64,000 nucleotides of DNA from Amoebidium appalachense (taxonomy: Eukaryota; Ichthyosporea), in assembly GCA_963693365.1 (NCBI GenBank), contig CAVNZM010000003.1:9982001-10046000 (forward strand), written 5' to 3'. A model generated the notes under the pieces. The model did not search any database, was not told the DNA's origin, and saw nothing but the letters and a program-made list of their open reading frames with translations. The position numbers and the translations under genes are program-made. Numbering within the stretch: position 1 is the stretch's first letter; the number at the start of each line of letters is the position of its first letter. This document shows positions 36,045 through 58,900 of this stretch, one piece after another.

Positions 36045-36098
36045 TTTGCACACACGCACGCATGCACGCCCCCCCCACACACACACACACACACACAC

Positions 36099-36129
<31 letters not shown>

Positions 36130-36305
36130 GGGCAGCCTGGTAGGCACGTATGCAAACACCAAGGGGGGAGGAGGGCCCGGGGGGAGGGAGGAGGGGGGGG
36201 GGGTAGGAAACATATGCAGGCACCAGGGTCTGGTACATTGCTCTCAGATTTGACACACGGTCTTCATTCATTCATTATAGGTTCACTAGATCGGTCAGAA
36301 GATTA
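35653..36305. repeat. Poly-T, poly-G, poly-C, (GCAC)n and (CA)n block
   Basis: T run 35697-35731, G run 35743-35781, C run 35911-35937, (CGCA)n 35978-36046, CA/GT and G runs 36076-36133. No gene. Confidence 0.9.
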
Positions 36306-36306
36306 C

Positions 36307-36346
<40 letters not shown>

Positions 36347-37845
36347 ACCCCCACACACACACACACACACAGTACACATTATGAAAGATAACGTAAACAA
36401 AAAAAAAAAAAAAAAAAAAAAAAAAAGGAAGGAAAACAGAATCATTCAGTTGTTTTTCAGTGTTCGTGTTCTTCTTCTTCTTCTTCCACTTTTTGTGGTT
36501 TTCTGCCCTGTATGATGGATACATTTGCACCATAAACTTTTCATTCCAGGTAAAACTATACTTGTGTCCAGTAGGGTCTATTTGCTGTACAAATGCACGG
36601 AGCCCTACAAGGTCAGGCTTGTATGATTGGGCCAATTCTTCTACACTTGGTCCTACTATCCGCCTCTTTTTCGTACCATCTGCATATTGCATCTCTATAA
36701 CCTGAAGTTCACCCTCATCATTGCATCTCTATATTATTAACCTCATCACCTCAGCCCCGTTTTCATACGTTCCATGTTCGTATTCAAGATCCCACCACTC
36801 AACCTCTTCCTCCACTGCTTCACCTCCTTTCCGTCCGATTTCGACTCTTCCTGCCCGTTCGTCCCCACCCTGCTTGTTTTCTGTGCTTTTAACGAGCTTT
36901 TCCTTCCCTCTTTTCCCCTTTCTGACCCGTTGGATATGCTGGAGCAGATCTGTGAACACAACCCCCGCAGCTACCGGCCTTCCCTCGCGTTCCCAGGCCC
37001 GGCACGCCTCACTTACAGCTGCGTGCAAAGTGCCCATGCCAATTCCCCTGAGCTTTTTCACATAATCACAGCCATTCACAATAGCAAAATAACGCAGTAT
37101 TTCTATATCCCATCCGTCGAAGTTGTACTTTGTGCTTCTGGTAAAAACATCGGCGGGGGTTACAATCACTCCGTACAGTTTGGGAATGCGCACCGCATTA
37201 GCGGTCCCAGGGATGACCGCCGCATCCGCAATGCGCAGTTTGTATACAACCCGCGGGATGTTATACAGAAGAAGGTCGGCATCCTCAGTGACAACAGTGT
37301 GTGCCAAACCGGTACGTGCCATATAGGCAAGCTGGGGGTCTGCTTTGTATGGAGCTACTGTTTAATCGACATTCTCATCTTTCAGTCTAAGGATGATTGC
37401 ATGTAAAACTCTGTTATCTAACTCTGCAGCGCTTCTCCATTTGTTTTTTAGTTACCTCCTCCTGTTTCTCTCTTTTTGTGGCTATTTCTTGGCGGGCTTT
37501 GACCACCTTTTCTGCACGGTCGTTATCAACTAGTTTTCCCTCTTTCAATCTGCGCCCATCAAACACATAGTGTGGCTGGACCCCTGCTAGCCTATACGTA
37601 TTAACTTTGGACATAAAGTGATTTGCAATAGCTGTATATGTGTCGTCTGTGACTTTTTTGTCATCTATTTGCTGTTTGGCTACTGTGTCAGCGAAAACTG
37701 AAAAGGACTTGTGGACCTGCACCATCCCGTCAAAAGCAACTACCCCACGTTGCAACTCTGCAGTAACATCTGTGGCTTTTTCGGCACTAATGCCGAGTGC
37801 TGGGAGCAAGCCCTGCACACCCATGGTAAAAGTGCATGTATTCAA
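36306..37845 (-). pseudogene. XPG/FEN1-family nuclease pseudogene
   Basis: The minus strand starts at ATG 37845 or, more likely, 37824, where MGVQGLLPALG matches the conserved N-terminus of the FEN1/EXO1 family. XPG-N features follow (GVVAFDGMVQVHKSF, PHYVFDGRRLKEGK). A frame change near 37440-37460 (A run) and a TAA at 37362-37364 precede the XPG-I core: APYKADPQLAYMA, where the family has a catalytic Glu instead of Lys, then TEDADLLLYN. The helix-hairpin-helix motif VNGCDYVKKLRGIG is kept. A TAG at 36729-36731 interrupts, and the frame continues to a poly-C end near 36345. There are no introns. XPG nucleases occur as host flap nucleases and in Academ-type DNA transposons; the setting favours a mobile-element or processed copy. 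Confidence 0.75.
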
Positions 37846-37929
37846 AGTAGTTTCTTTTCATGAAAAAAATTCTTTCGGGTTGTGCGCCCTCTGCGTTAAC
37901 GTGCGAACACAAAACTCGTTGTACGGTGT

Positions 37930-38975
37930 GGGGTTTACACACTTTTTATTGCGTGGACATTGCCGGAGGCCCAGCCACATTCGACGGCCTACTGCGTTTT
38001 CCAGCACAGCCAATCAAATGCAGCCAGTGACATATGTACATGCTAGGCAACAATGAGCGCCATCGTAGTATCTGACACCCCTATTACATATTATGGGTAA
38101 GCAGATGCTAGCATCGGTAGCTCCGACAGAAAGTTAAGGCACCGGATCACAATATCATACTGTGCAGCATTAATAAGGTGATCTAGGATAGTCATCTTAA
38201 AACGGATATATTGAGGAAGAGATGAAGAAAAGAGAATAAAACCGCCAATAACCTCCGGTTCTAATACATTAGCTAACAGGTTGCATTTATTGATAGATAT
38301 GCCGCAGCCGCGAGTAAACCGCCCCCCACACATATTACACATACGAGCAGGAGACACCAGAAACCGATTACACCGCCAAGCCATAATCATCTTTGCGTTT
38401 TTACACCACACCACATTACGAATAAACGAATCTATGTATGAACGAGACTCTCTAACCGTATCCGCCATATAGGCTACTAGTAGTTGGTGTTTGTGCGGTC
38501 CTAACACCGGAAGGGCCTCAACACGTAGAGTAAAAAGATATCTATCAGCCATAGACTTGAAACTATTCATATTCACACTATGATCTAGCCGTACCTCCGG
38601 GGGGGTCGCCAGCCATTCCACATAGCGCTCGGCAATGGGCAGAGACGATGGGGAAGGGAAGAGGTACAGGGGCGAATCCGGCGGGGATGCGTGTAGCCGG
38701 AAGAGCGGGTGGTCCGGGGCACAAGCGGACAGGCGGGTGATGTGCTCGTGAAATTTAAGGGCTAATTCGTGTACGCGTTGTGATGGTGGTGTGAGTGCGT
38801 AGAGAGAATCAAAAAGGCGTCTAGGGATAGGTGTGGAAAGACCAGTGAGAAACATACAACAAGTTGTGTAATGGAAATCATCTAATGATTTGAGGACATT
38901 AGTAACAGTATCAGGGGGTGCCATAGCTAGTAAGGGCAACCCGTATTCCGGGTGCGTAGCAACGCGTTACGGAAT
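37930..38975 (-). mobile_element. 5'-truncated LINE, C-terminal ORF2 fragment and 3' end
   Basis: Minus-strand frame 38939-38091 continues upstream to about 38975 (THPEYGLPLLAM), matching the EYGLPLLA motif after the RT of the first LINE. It includes VHELALKFHEHITRL and PDHPLFRLH, a Cys cluster (CNMCGGRFTRGCG) and LDHLINAAQYDIVIRCLNF. A 3' untranslated region of about 150 bp leads to AATAAA and an end at 37930. The last 51 bp recur at 58217-58267. Related to, but distinct from, the LINE at 10463-14853. Confidence 0.75.
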
Positions 38976-39788
38976 CAGGGGGAAAAAAGGCGGCGCCAGA
39001 AAGAAATCGGGGACCACTCAAAATCGCCGATCCCGTATCCCTTAATGCCCGGCCTCCTTCGGTGACCGAGGCAAAGTAGCCGAGGTATTTCTGTGGGGCA
39101 CCCGAAACAGTTCTATCCCCTCGGAGCGCTTGGTAAGGGTTGGGTAAATGGGATCTGGCTGTGTGGAAGGACACCCCTATGCACCCCGCCTGCTCTGCTT
39201 CCTCGACACTCAAATAATCGCCAGGGAGATAGAAGTTTAGGCGCCTTAGTTTCTCTCGCTTTGAAATCTCCAGAGTACGTATCACCTTGTCCCTTGCAAG
39301 TGCCGCTTCCACTTCTGTCGCGTAGATCCCGCCGTATGAGAAACACCATCCTTCGGAAAATGCACTTGCCAAGGCTTTTGGATATTGCTAATATTGTAGG
39401 TTACGCCCTTGTACACTGACCATTTCGTCTTTGTTGCTTTCTTTGCCCACCAATCCTCTGCCCAATCCAAATCATCGGCTGTCGGTTTGAATTTACGCAA
39501 ATTCCTGAGGCTAACATTTTTATAACCCAGGTATCGGTGAGCCAACACCCCCTTCTGCACCAACAAATCAATGGCCAAATCCCGCTGCCGTGCAGCCGTG
39601 CGACTGTTTTCGTAGTAACCGATATGCATGATGCCTCCTATCTGTGCACCCCATTTGCCCGCTTTACCTCTCCAATATCCCCGGGGATATACTCCCCGGT
39701 AGTGTTGGCCTGTGTCTTTCACATTTCGGGTCGCAAATGGGCGAACGGGCCCAAAGAGTGTCTGCCAGCCGCGCGACCTTCCCTGCAT
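38911..39788 (-). pseudogene. Protein with three AP2-like domains, one frameshift
   Basis: ATG 39788 opens a first AP2/ERF-type domain (YRGVYPRGYWRGKAGKWGA, then MHIGYYENSRTAARQRDLA). A second begins with VYKGVTYNISNIQKPWQVHF. Here the frame changes in a T run near 39353, and the next frame continues with SYGGIYATEVEAALARDKVI. A third follows (IGVSFHTARSHLPNPYQAL, then QKYLGYFASVTEGGRALRD). AP2 domains bind DNA in plant and apicomplexan regulators and also occur in some mobile-element endonucleases; no nuclease domain is seen. The C-terminus is lost where the LINE fragment begins. Function as a DNA-binding protein is inferred. Confidence 0.65.
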
Positions 39789-39789
39789 A

Positions 39790-40367
39790 GCGTTTTACAT
39801 CAGAGATGAGAAAATGTACAGATGTTTATTCTCTTTATTTTAGACTTTAAAATGGCATCGTAAGTGCACTTGCGGCAGCTGAGCTTTGCGATGATCATTG
39901 CCTACCCCCCCCCCCCCCCCCCCCCCGCCCTTCCCCTGGCCCCCTCTCTCCTTGTAAGCCCTCCCACAAACTTCACATTCGCACGAACGGCACACCTTAG
40001 GATGTATACCAACTCCGACACATTTAACTTTAAAAATCCCCAACAAACAAACATCCACCGTTGGGTGGTTGACAATGTGTTGGTGTGGCGTGTCAATATT
40101 CAGTCTGTGTTATGTGGTTGCTGGGGTTTGAATGCTATTTGTGCCACCATTCATTCATTCATTTTTCCTTTTTTGGCTTTGGGTTTGGATGGTGGCACGC
40201 ATACCTTTCTCTTTTTCCCTTTCTTTCCCCGGCCTTTTATATTTATTGATTTTCTTGCGAGTGTTTGTGCTTATGTATTTGCACACGGACTCAAGTGTGT
40301 GTGTGTGTTTCAAAATGTGTAATTTTGTCTGTGTGCGTGTGTGCGAGCGTGCTTTTCTCTGTGTGTG

Positions 40368-40428
<61 letters not shown>

Positions 40429-40440
40429 CCCTCTCCCCGC

Positions 40441-40534
<94 letters not shown>

Positions 40535-42108
40535 TATGTGTCTGTGAAGGGGGAGGAGGCGGGTGGAGCGGGGGGAGCGGGTGAAGGGAAGTAGAGCACC
40601 AACTACACATACCGTTGCCACCATTCCAAAGGGAGACAACCGGCCAGGAGCAGTCTGACCGTTAAATGCCGAACACAGTTTGTTGGGGCCCTGTGCCGAC
40701 CAGGAGTGAGACTGTACCCCCCCCCCCCCCCCCCCTCCTCCCCCCCGCGCCCCAATACCCACCGCACGTACGTGGAAAAACAATGTGCGAGCCGCTTGTC
40801 AACCTTGTCTGAAACCCAAAATACCCTCTTGTGTTATGTGTCTGCTCTTCTGCTTGGTGTGACTTCAGACATGCCCGTGTTTGTGTACACACAGGCACGG
40901 AACATACCAATTTAGCCCCATTGTTCACTGTGCATTCATAAATGTACCCTCAATCGAGCTGATCAGAAGGGAAAACAAATGTGTGCAAGTGTGTGTGTAT
41001 GTGTGTGTGTGTGTGTGAGAGTGTGTGCGTGCGTGCGTGCGTGCATATGTGTGCGTGCGTGTGTGCACGCGCGTGTGTGTCTGTGTATGTGTGGGTGTGT
41101 GTGTGTAGGCAGGAGAGGAGGGGCAGGGAGACAAAGCAAGCCCTAACGCGTGTGCCCTGGCGACCATGTATGTATTCGTGTAGTACACATACATAAATTC
41201 CCTTTGCCCCACGAACCCCTTGAATCTAATATAACTTTCGTCCAGCCCTCCCCCCCTCCCCTCCCACACACACACCAAAAAAAAAAAAAAAAAGAAGAAA
41301 AAAAAAAAAAGGCAACCCATGGGCCCTGCCCCATCCTGTTCCCCATTAACACTTTAAACAGAGCCGTCACAGAGGTGGACAGGGGGGGGGGGGGGGGGGG
41401 GGGGGGAAGGGAGAGGGAGCAGCAGGTAAACGGGCTTCCGAAGAGAGACGGGGCAGACAAAGAACGGTACATCCTCGGCACCTTTTCTCGATACAGCGGA
41501 GCCCCGAGGTGAATACTCGAGCCTTCGAAAACAAAATGGGCCCAAAAGTTGAAGTTGAAGCTACCATGGCAAACAGAGACACATCTATCGCACCACAACC
41601 ACATACCTCTCCCCTGGGCCAGGGCATGTAGTGACCGTGTGCCCACCGACAGGAAGGGGTTGAAAATGACGTAGCCCATGCATGTGGATTGGTTGCTCGT
41701 GACTGCAGCAAACCGTACAGGCTGTAGGTGTACAAGTGAGCAAAGTAAGTAAAGTAAGTCAAGTAAGTAAAGTAAGTAAAGTAAGTTGAGTAAACCAACT
41801 AGGAACCACAGAGCGTAGGTGCATGGATGAGGGTGGTGCCTTCTGCACAGGCACACACGATTGTCCTGTCAGAGATGTGCGAGCATAGACCAGCATGAGA
41901 GCATCTGCAAATTTGTTCACGTTGCCTTTTCCATGAGGATGGAGCCATGCAGCCATTCTCTCCAAACAAGTTTCTGCCCAGGAGGGAGGCTGGATATGAG
42001 TAATGAAGTGGGAGAAGCGGGTGCGGGCGGAAACCTAAGGTGTGTGTGTGTCTGGGTCTCTCTCTCTCTCTCTCCCTCCCCCCCCCCCCCCCCTCCCTCT
42101 CCCTTTCG

Positions 42109-42174
<66 letters not shown>

Positions 42175-42580
42175 CTCTCTCTCTCTCCCTCCCTCTCTCT
42201 CCCTCCCCTCTCCCTCTCTCTTTCGCCCCCTCCGTCGCTCTCACACACACTCACACTCCCCCCCCCCCCCCCCCCCTCTCTCTCTCTCTCTCTCTTCCCC
42301 TCACTCCCATTTCTTTTTTTATGGTTGTGGGGTGTGGGGGGGAGGCGGAAAAGGGGGAGGAGGGAGGCTCTATCTAACTCTATCTCTCTGTCCCCCTCCC
42401 CCCCCCCCCCCCCCCTTTCTTTTTTTAGGGGGTGTGCGGTGGGGGGGGGGGGGGGGAAGGCTCTCTCTCTCTTTCTCTCTCTCTCTGTCTCTGTCTCTCT
42501 CTCTCTGTCTCTCTCTCTATCGCTCTCTCTCTCCATCTTCTTCTTATTCTTCTTCTTCTCCTTTTTTTTTTTTTTTTTTT

Positions 42581-42625
<45 letters not shown>

Positions 42626-42660
42626 GGGGGGGGGGGGGGGGGGTGGAGGGGGGGGGGGAG

Positions 42661-42692
<32 letters not shown>

Positions 42693-44190
42693 ATGGATAC
42701 CTCTCCCACCGAGGTTGCTGGTTTAGTTCCCGAGACAGCCACTCGAACCAACCTCCTGGTCAACATCCTCCCAGACGAGAGACAAACAAGCAAACAAAGA
42801 GTATCTGCAAAAAAGAACAACATATTAGTCACAGACCAAAAGCCTGCCAAAAGTTGCCTTTTATGTCTGAAAGCAAGTGAGACACCAACCCATATGTGCT
42901 GCACGTTGAAATAATTTCCACGGTGTTGCATATTATTCCTCGTAACCTTCTCCTCAGGGTGATACTTATTTCGTCTGGGACCCCCCTTCCCCCCTCCCCT
43001 CCCCTCCCCCCCTCCTCCCCCCTCCCCACCCCCTCCCTTCCCTCTCGATCCCGACTCTTTCCCTACCGGCACAACACTAGGTACCTACAAGGCTCTTCAA
43101 CATTAGGCAACCCCCCCCCCCCCCCCCCACCCACCCACCCACCCACCCACCCACCCCCTCCTCCTCCCCCTCCCCCCCTCCCCCAGTCCCTGCCTACCAA
43201 ATCTACCCGCGCCTGCCATCAACGGGCTTGGTTCTGCCTCCACCAGCAAAAAGCAAAATAGCGTGTTTGGACAAGATGCAACACACGAACAACAAGTTCC
43301 CAGGGTTAACTAAATAGGGCTGAAAGATTCTAGCTTTTGGGTGAGAATGGAAATGAAACAAAGAGTTGTGCGGGCAATATGATGGCAGAGGCAAAGAAAT
43401 CATGCATGTATTGTGTTTGGGGTGGAAGGAGCGGAAAAAAGCGGGAGTTGGAGAAAGGAGCGGAGGGGTAGGGGGGAGAGAGGACGGAGGGTGTGCAATA
43501 TCGTAGGAACGCTTGACAAAGGTACTACACGGGTGTTGGTTGGATGATGACAGTACATGTACCAGTGGGATAGATGCTGTTTACTCCAGGCAATGTACCA
43601 GTGTGTCGATTGATTTAGCTAATATTAGATCTATGTTTAGCTGTGTGTTGTTTTTTCTCCTTTTTGTATTTAAGGCCTGGCCGGCCTCATAAAATGCTAT
43701 CTAACCTTTTTCGAGATTGAGCTTTTTTGGCCTTGAAGGAGAGGGGAGGAGGGTAGTGTGGATTTGAAGAAGAGGCTCCTTGGTGTGTAGGTGGGTGGGT
43801 GGGTGGGTTGGGGGGGGGGGGGGGGGGGGGGGGGGATGGGGAGGCAAGGGTACCGTGGGGACCTGCGCAACACAGGGGAGAACACTTGCACATGCATAGA
43901 AAAGGCATAGGGTATGAGCATGTGATGTGAGCTGTTTTATGTCCCTAAAAAAACTCCCTGCCCCCTCCCCCCGCCCCCCCTGGCCTCCCCCTCACCCCGA
44001 GCCCTCCTCCTCAGGGCCTCTCCTCCCCCCTCCTCCTCCATCCCCCCATTTGCCCCCCCCCCCCCCCCCCCCCCTCCCTTCCCCACCTGCCGCTCTTTTT
44101 ATGCCCCGATCACATACCTCAATTTGCTTTCAGTCTCCAGAACATAAATAGTACGTCCATAACAATCTGGTTCTAACAAAACGTGTTTTC
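39790..44190. repeat. Low-complexity region of CT, GT, G, C and T tracts
   Basis: Contains C run 39906-39926, (CT)n 40372-40500 with a TATATA core, GT arrays 40500-40540 and 40990-41106, G run 41382-41406, (GTAA)n 41745-41797, (CT)n 42058-42230, poly-G 42584-42692, C runs 43110-43155 and 44050-44074. Ordinary-complexity islands at 41500-41740, 42700-42960 and 43200-43700 show no convincing exons. No upstream exons of the receptor paralogue were found. Confidence 0.75.
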
Positions 44191-44199
44191 CTTTCACAG

Positions 44200-44907
44200 G
44201 CCAAGATGATTGCAGCAGCCTCCGTCGACATGGTCATCCTCGTGGTGCTCCTTATCCCCGTAGAGCTTCTCATCCCCTCATACCAAACACGCACCATCTT
44301 CTACTGTGTCTGTTTCTGGTTCACCACCGCTTTTGCCCTGTTCGTCTTTTTTGGTCCAAAGATCCTTCACGTGCTCGAATTAGTCCGACTTAGCAGCCAC
44401 TCAGGAAGCACGACACCAAGCGGCGTCCAATCGTTTCCCGTGGGAATTCGCACCAAAAATAGCCACGAGAGCACCCATGGGAACACATCAGATAAGGATA
44501 CCGAAAAAGGAAATAGCAGCCACTCAGGAAGCACGACACCAAGCGGCGTCCAATCGTTTCCCGTGGGAATTCGCGCCAAAAATAGCCACGAGAGCACCCA
44601 TGGGAACACATCAGATAAGGATACCGAAAAAGGAAAAGGAATGTCAACAAACGACACGACTGTAAATGGAGCTTCGGTGAGCCGAAGGGAGCTTCAATTA
44701 CAGACCGATGTAGTGACACTTTCCGTACAATTGGCGCAGGCACGTGAGATGAATTTTAAGCTGGCTAATGTGCATGCATCGATTTTGCCGGCTGAAATTT
44801 CGAATGCCATTGGGGAACAGAAAGGGAAGAAAGAGGCGTCGAGGACAATGTCTCCATTGCAGTTGCTAACGAGTATGTTTGGAGAGTCGAGCACTTCGTT
44901 GCTGTGA
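44200..44907 (+). CDS. Orphan last exon of a class C seven-transmembrane receptor paralogue
   Basis: After acceptor CCTTTCACAG (44198-44199) the exon reads AKMIAAASVDMVILVVLLIP, giving TM6. TM7 follows (FWFTTAFALFVFFGPKILHV) with the class C FxPKI-like end. Then comes a cytoplasmic tail with a 41-residue direct repeat and a coiled-coil end, to TGA 44905-44907. It aligns with the last exon of the minus-strand receptor gene (47024-46416) throughout the helices and in the tail. Acceptor and phase are the same. No other exons of this copy are visible in the 4 kb upstream, so it may be a partial duplication or a gene with very long introns. The two last exons point at each other, 1.5 kb apart. Confidence 0.75.
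   Translation, partial: AKMIAAASVDMVILVVLLIPVELLIPSYQTRTIFYCVCFWFTTAFALFVFFGPKILHVLELVRLSSHSGSTTPSGVQSFPVGIRTKNSHESTHGNTSDKDTEKGNSSHSGSTTPSGVQSFPVGIRAKNSHESTHGNTSDKDTEKGKGMSTNDTTVNGASVSRRELQLQTDVVTLSVQLAQAREMNFKLANVHASILPAEISNAIGEQKGKKEASRTMSPLQLLTSMFGESSTSLL
44392..44637 (+). repeat. 123-bp in-frame tandem duplication in the receptor tail
   Basis: Copies 44392-44514 and 44515-44637 differ at only a few bases (ACC/GCC giving Thr/Ala, and the last codon). Each encodes SSHSGSTTPSGVQSFPVGI and an Ser/His/Asp-rich remainder. The paralogue at 46.4 kb has a single related segment. Confidence 0.95.
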
Positions 44908-45383
44908 TTTTTAATTTAAGCTAGCAATCATATTTTTTAAAAAGTAACTTGATGGATGACGGAAGACAAACCTTTTAAAAGATGCGTATGGATGTTTAAA
45001 TTCTTTACAGATAAGTAAAGTATGTATGTTTTAAAGTTAAACCAATAGAAAAGGCTATGGGACCCCGTTGTGCAATACAGTTTTCCGATATTTAGTTGGC
45101 ACACTTTCATCCTTTCCAGGCCATGCAACGAGCTCTAGCCTAGTGCTTATAATATTGTTGCAGTGTGTGGCATGAATAGAAATAGCAGTATTACGTTTTT
45201 TTACATCATAGAGCACGAATGCATATATATCTGAGTGCATGCTTGATCGTTTGTGTGTGTAACACATGTGCGGCATTGGGTGTGTTGATGTACACTTGTG
45301 TGGGTGTGCATGTGGGTGTACATATGGATGGCGTTTCAGTATTTTTGTGTGCTTGTGTGTGTGTGTGTGTGTGGGTGGGTGTG

Positions 45384-45456
<73 letters not shown>

Positions 45457-45471
45457 TTGGGGGAGGGGGGG

Positions 45472-45505
<34 letters not shown>

Positions 45506-46298
45506 TGGGCACCGGCCCCAATGAGCGTATAATAGCCACTGCCAGCACTACTGCAGACTGAAGTAACGGTCAGGGCTTTGCAGGGGTAGGTTGAATAAGA
45601 ACTCACCGAAATTGAGATTCTATGAGATGCTAGTTTCTAAACTTAGATACAAAAATTATATCATAAGATTAAAAGGGGCTGAACCAACCTGACGCTAATC
45701 CCTCCCCCCCCCCCTCCTCCCCCCCCCCCCCCTCCCCCCCCTTCCCCACCACCACAACCACCACTCACGCACACAAAGACACACATAAGAAGGAAGGCTA
45801 TTGGTTTGTGACAGCCCGGATTCACTCAGAAATGAAACAGTAATTTGCGCACGATCTGTCTGATTAGCCATATATGGAAATTTGGGCGGGAAGTTGTGGC
45901 GCGCAAAAAAGAGGTTCTTATAAAACAATAATAAAAGTAGGAATATACCAGGGGAAAACATTGACGTATTACTGTTGTTCGCGTGTGCCTTTTCTGTGAG
46001 CTTTTCTTAGTTTAACTAAACACAGTGTCATCCCTCTTACCCTCTCCCGTCTGCTAATCATAGAACAGAGATTGTCTGGCTCACATTAAGTTTTTTTTTA
46101 ATAAGTCAAAAAACAAGAAGGAATGATTCATCAGTGGCTATGTTTCCCACTAACTCTCCACCCCACCGCCCAAAATACAATTTCCTAGCCCTCCTCCCCC
46201 TCCCCCCCTCCCCCCAGGTTCATTCTCCGCGCTACTCTTACTGTTTCAGCCGGGTTCTAGAACACCTCACCCCCCCCCCCCCCCCCCTCTCCTCCCCC

Positions 46299-46329
<31 letters not shown>

Positions 46330-46415
46330 ACACACCCGCCAGCATCCCTCCATATCCCCTGTCCTAAACACACACACAACACACACCCAATGGGACCCGT
46401 TAAAGCAGCGAAGAA
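44908..46415. other. Region between two convergent receptor last exons
   Basis: 3' flanks of both genes. Holds (GT)n 45357-45454, G tracts 45459-45504, C tracts 45702-45740 and 46270-46314. No gene or obvious shared poly-A signal. Confidence 0.6.
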
Positions 46416-57938
<11,523 letters not shown>

Positions 57939-58207
57939 TTTAAAAACAACCGTGCTTCGGTCTAAACTATTATAATGTTATTTGAATATGCTATTTAGTA
58001 GCTAGTGCTAGCAATCTATACTTCCAAAGCATTGTTTTTCTTGTTATATTTTTAGAGAGTCGTGCTATAAGAACCGCTATTAGCATTACAAGTTGACTAC
58101 AGTGTTGACTCCAACGCATATGGACGCTTGGCAAGGAGCCCTCAAGTTTATATGCCCGAAGACCCTGTGAAACGTGAAAATGCCCCGGGGCATAAATTGA
58201 ATCTTTG
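57939..58207. other. Upstream region of the receptor gene
   Basis: Candidate promoter region (minus sense). AT-rich, no clear TATA box or repeat. The transcription start is not visible. Confidence 0.35.
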
Positions 58208-58277
58208 GATCAGAGAGGGGTTTACACACTTTTTATTGCGTGGACATTGCCGGAGGCCCAGCCACATGATCAGAGAG
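58208..58277 (-). mobile_element. 51-bp LINE 3' tail flanked by a 10-bp target-site duplication
   Basis: 58217-58267 is identical to 37930-37980, the 3' end of the truncated minus-strand LINE including its AATAAA. It is flanked by GATCAGAGAG at 58208-58217 and 58268-58277. This is the pattern of a severely 5'-truncated target-primed insertion. Confidence 0.8.
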
Positions 58278-58755
58278 TTCGAATTCCATTTCAGATTCTT
58301 TAACAGGGCGTCGAATAACAATTGTGCGAGGCGTAATTAGGTTTATGTCAGGGACGGAGGGTAAAGTGCATGTTTTTCTTGCATACTTACTTTGAGCTTA
58401 TGTTAACGGTGTAAAATAAGCCTTAAATCCCAAGGAACTATGGTTGGTCACGTTTTCAATGTTTTTCGGGCCAGTGAGGATCATAAAGCATATAAATGGG
58501 CCGCGTGGAGAGGTTCGAGTTCAAGCCCTGGACGTCAATCTAGATGGATCCATCAACCAATTAGGTGAGGGATCTAATCTAACCAACAATCGCCTTGATG
58601 TTAGTTTTCTCGCCCACTTACGACTGCCAAGTTTCGATCGCGACGCGGCACGGCTTTTTTCTGAGGGCCGTGGACGCGGGCCCTACATACGGTCCTACTG
58701 AGCAAATGGGTTGTGTTACAGAAGAGCCGACCACACGGATGAATTGGCACAAAAT
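58278..58755. other. Unique DNA left of the SINE
   Basis: An open plus-strand frame at 58444-58701 (SINQLGEGSNLTNNRLDVSF) has normal composition but no family match or splice evidence. Nothing else is seen. Confidence 0.3.
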
Positions 58756-58763
58756 CAGTCATC

Positions 58764-58880
58764 AATCATCGGTAGCATAGTGGTTAGTAGCTCCGCCTGT
58801 CACGCAGACCTGGGTTCGATTCCCTGCCTGTCGGAGAGTATTTTTCTCTTTGCCTCGAGTAAACAGCGTATACCCCCACG
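58764..58880 (+). mobile_element. tRNA-Asp-like SINE
   Basis: 58764-58836 resembles tRNA-Asp: the A box region is TAGCATAGTGGTTAG, the anticodon loop CTGTCAC carries GTC, and the B box is GGTTCGATTCC (58813-58823). The acceptor stem pairs poorly, so it is not a working tRNA. A T-rich stretch and a tail (CTCTTTGCCTCGAGTAAAC) follow; the tail word is also found at 25109-25141. A Pol III SINE head with a body is the best reading. Confidence 0.7.
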
Positions 58881-58900
58881 TGCATTTCATGCCTACTACA

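Noticed and set aside
41354-41856. Hydrophobic minus-strand frame (LLNLLYLLYLLDLLYLL) as a membrane protein or missing receptor helices
   Set aside because: The hydrophobic part comes from a (GTAA)n repeat and lies on the opposite strand to the orphan receptor exon.
42425-43072. Pro- and Gly-rich open frames near 42.4-43.1 kb and 47.8-48.9 kb as structural proteins
   Set aside because: They are poly-C/poly-G and CT/GA tract translations. Only the 47886-48220 part is a real exon, supported by splice sites and receptor motifs.
58764-58836. Functional tRNA-Asp gene
   Set aside because: Acceptor-stem pairing is poor and the sequence continues into a tail found elsewhere, which fits a SINE better.
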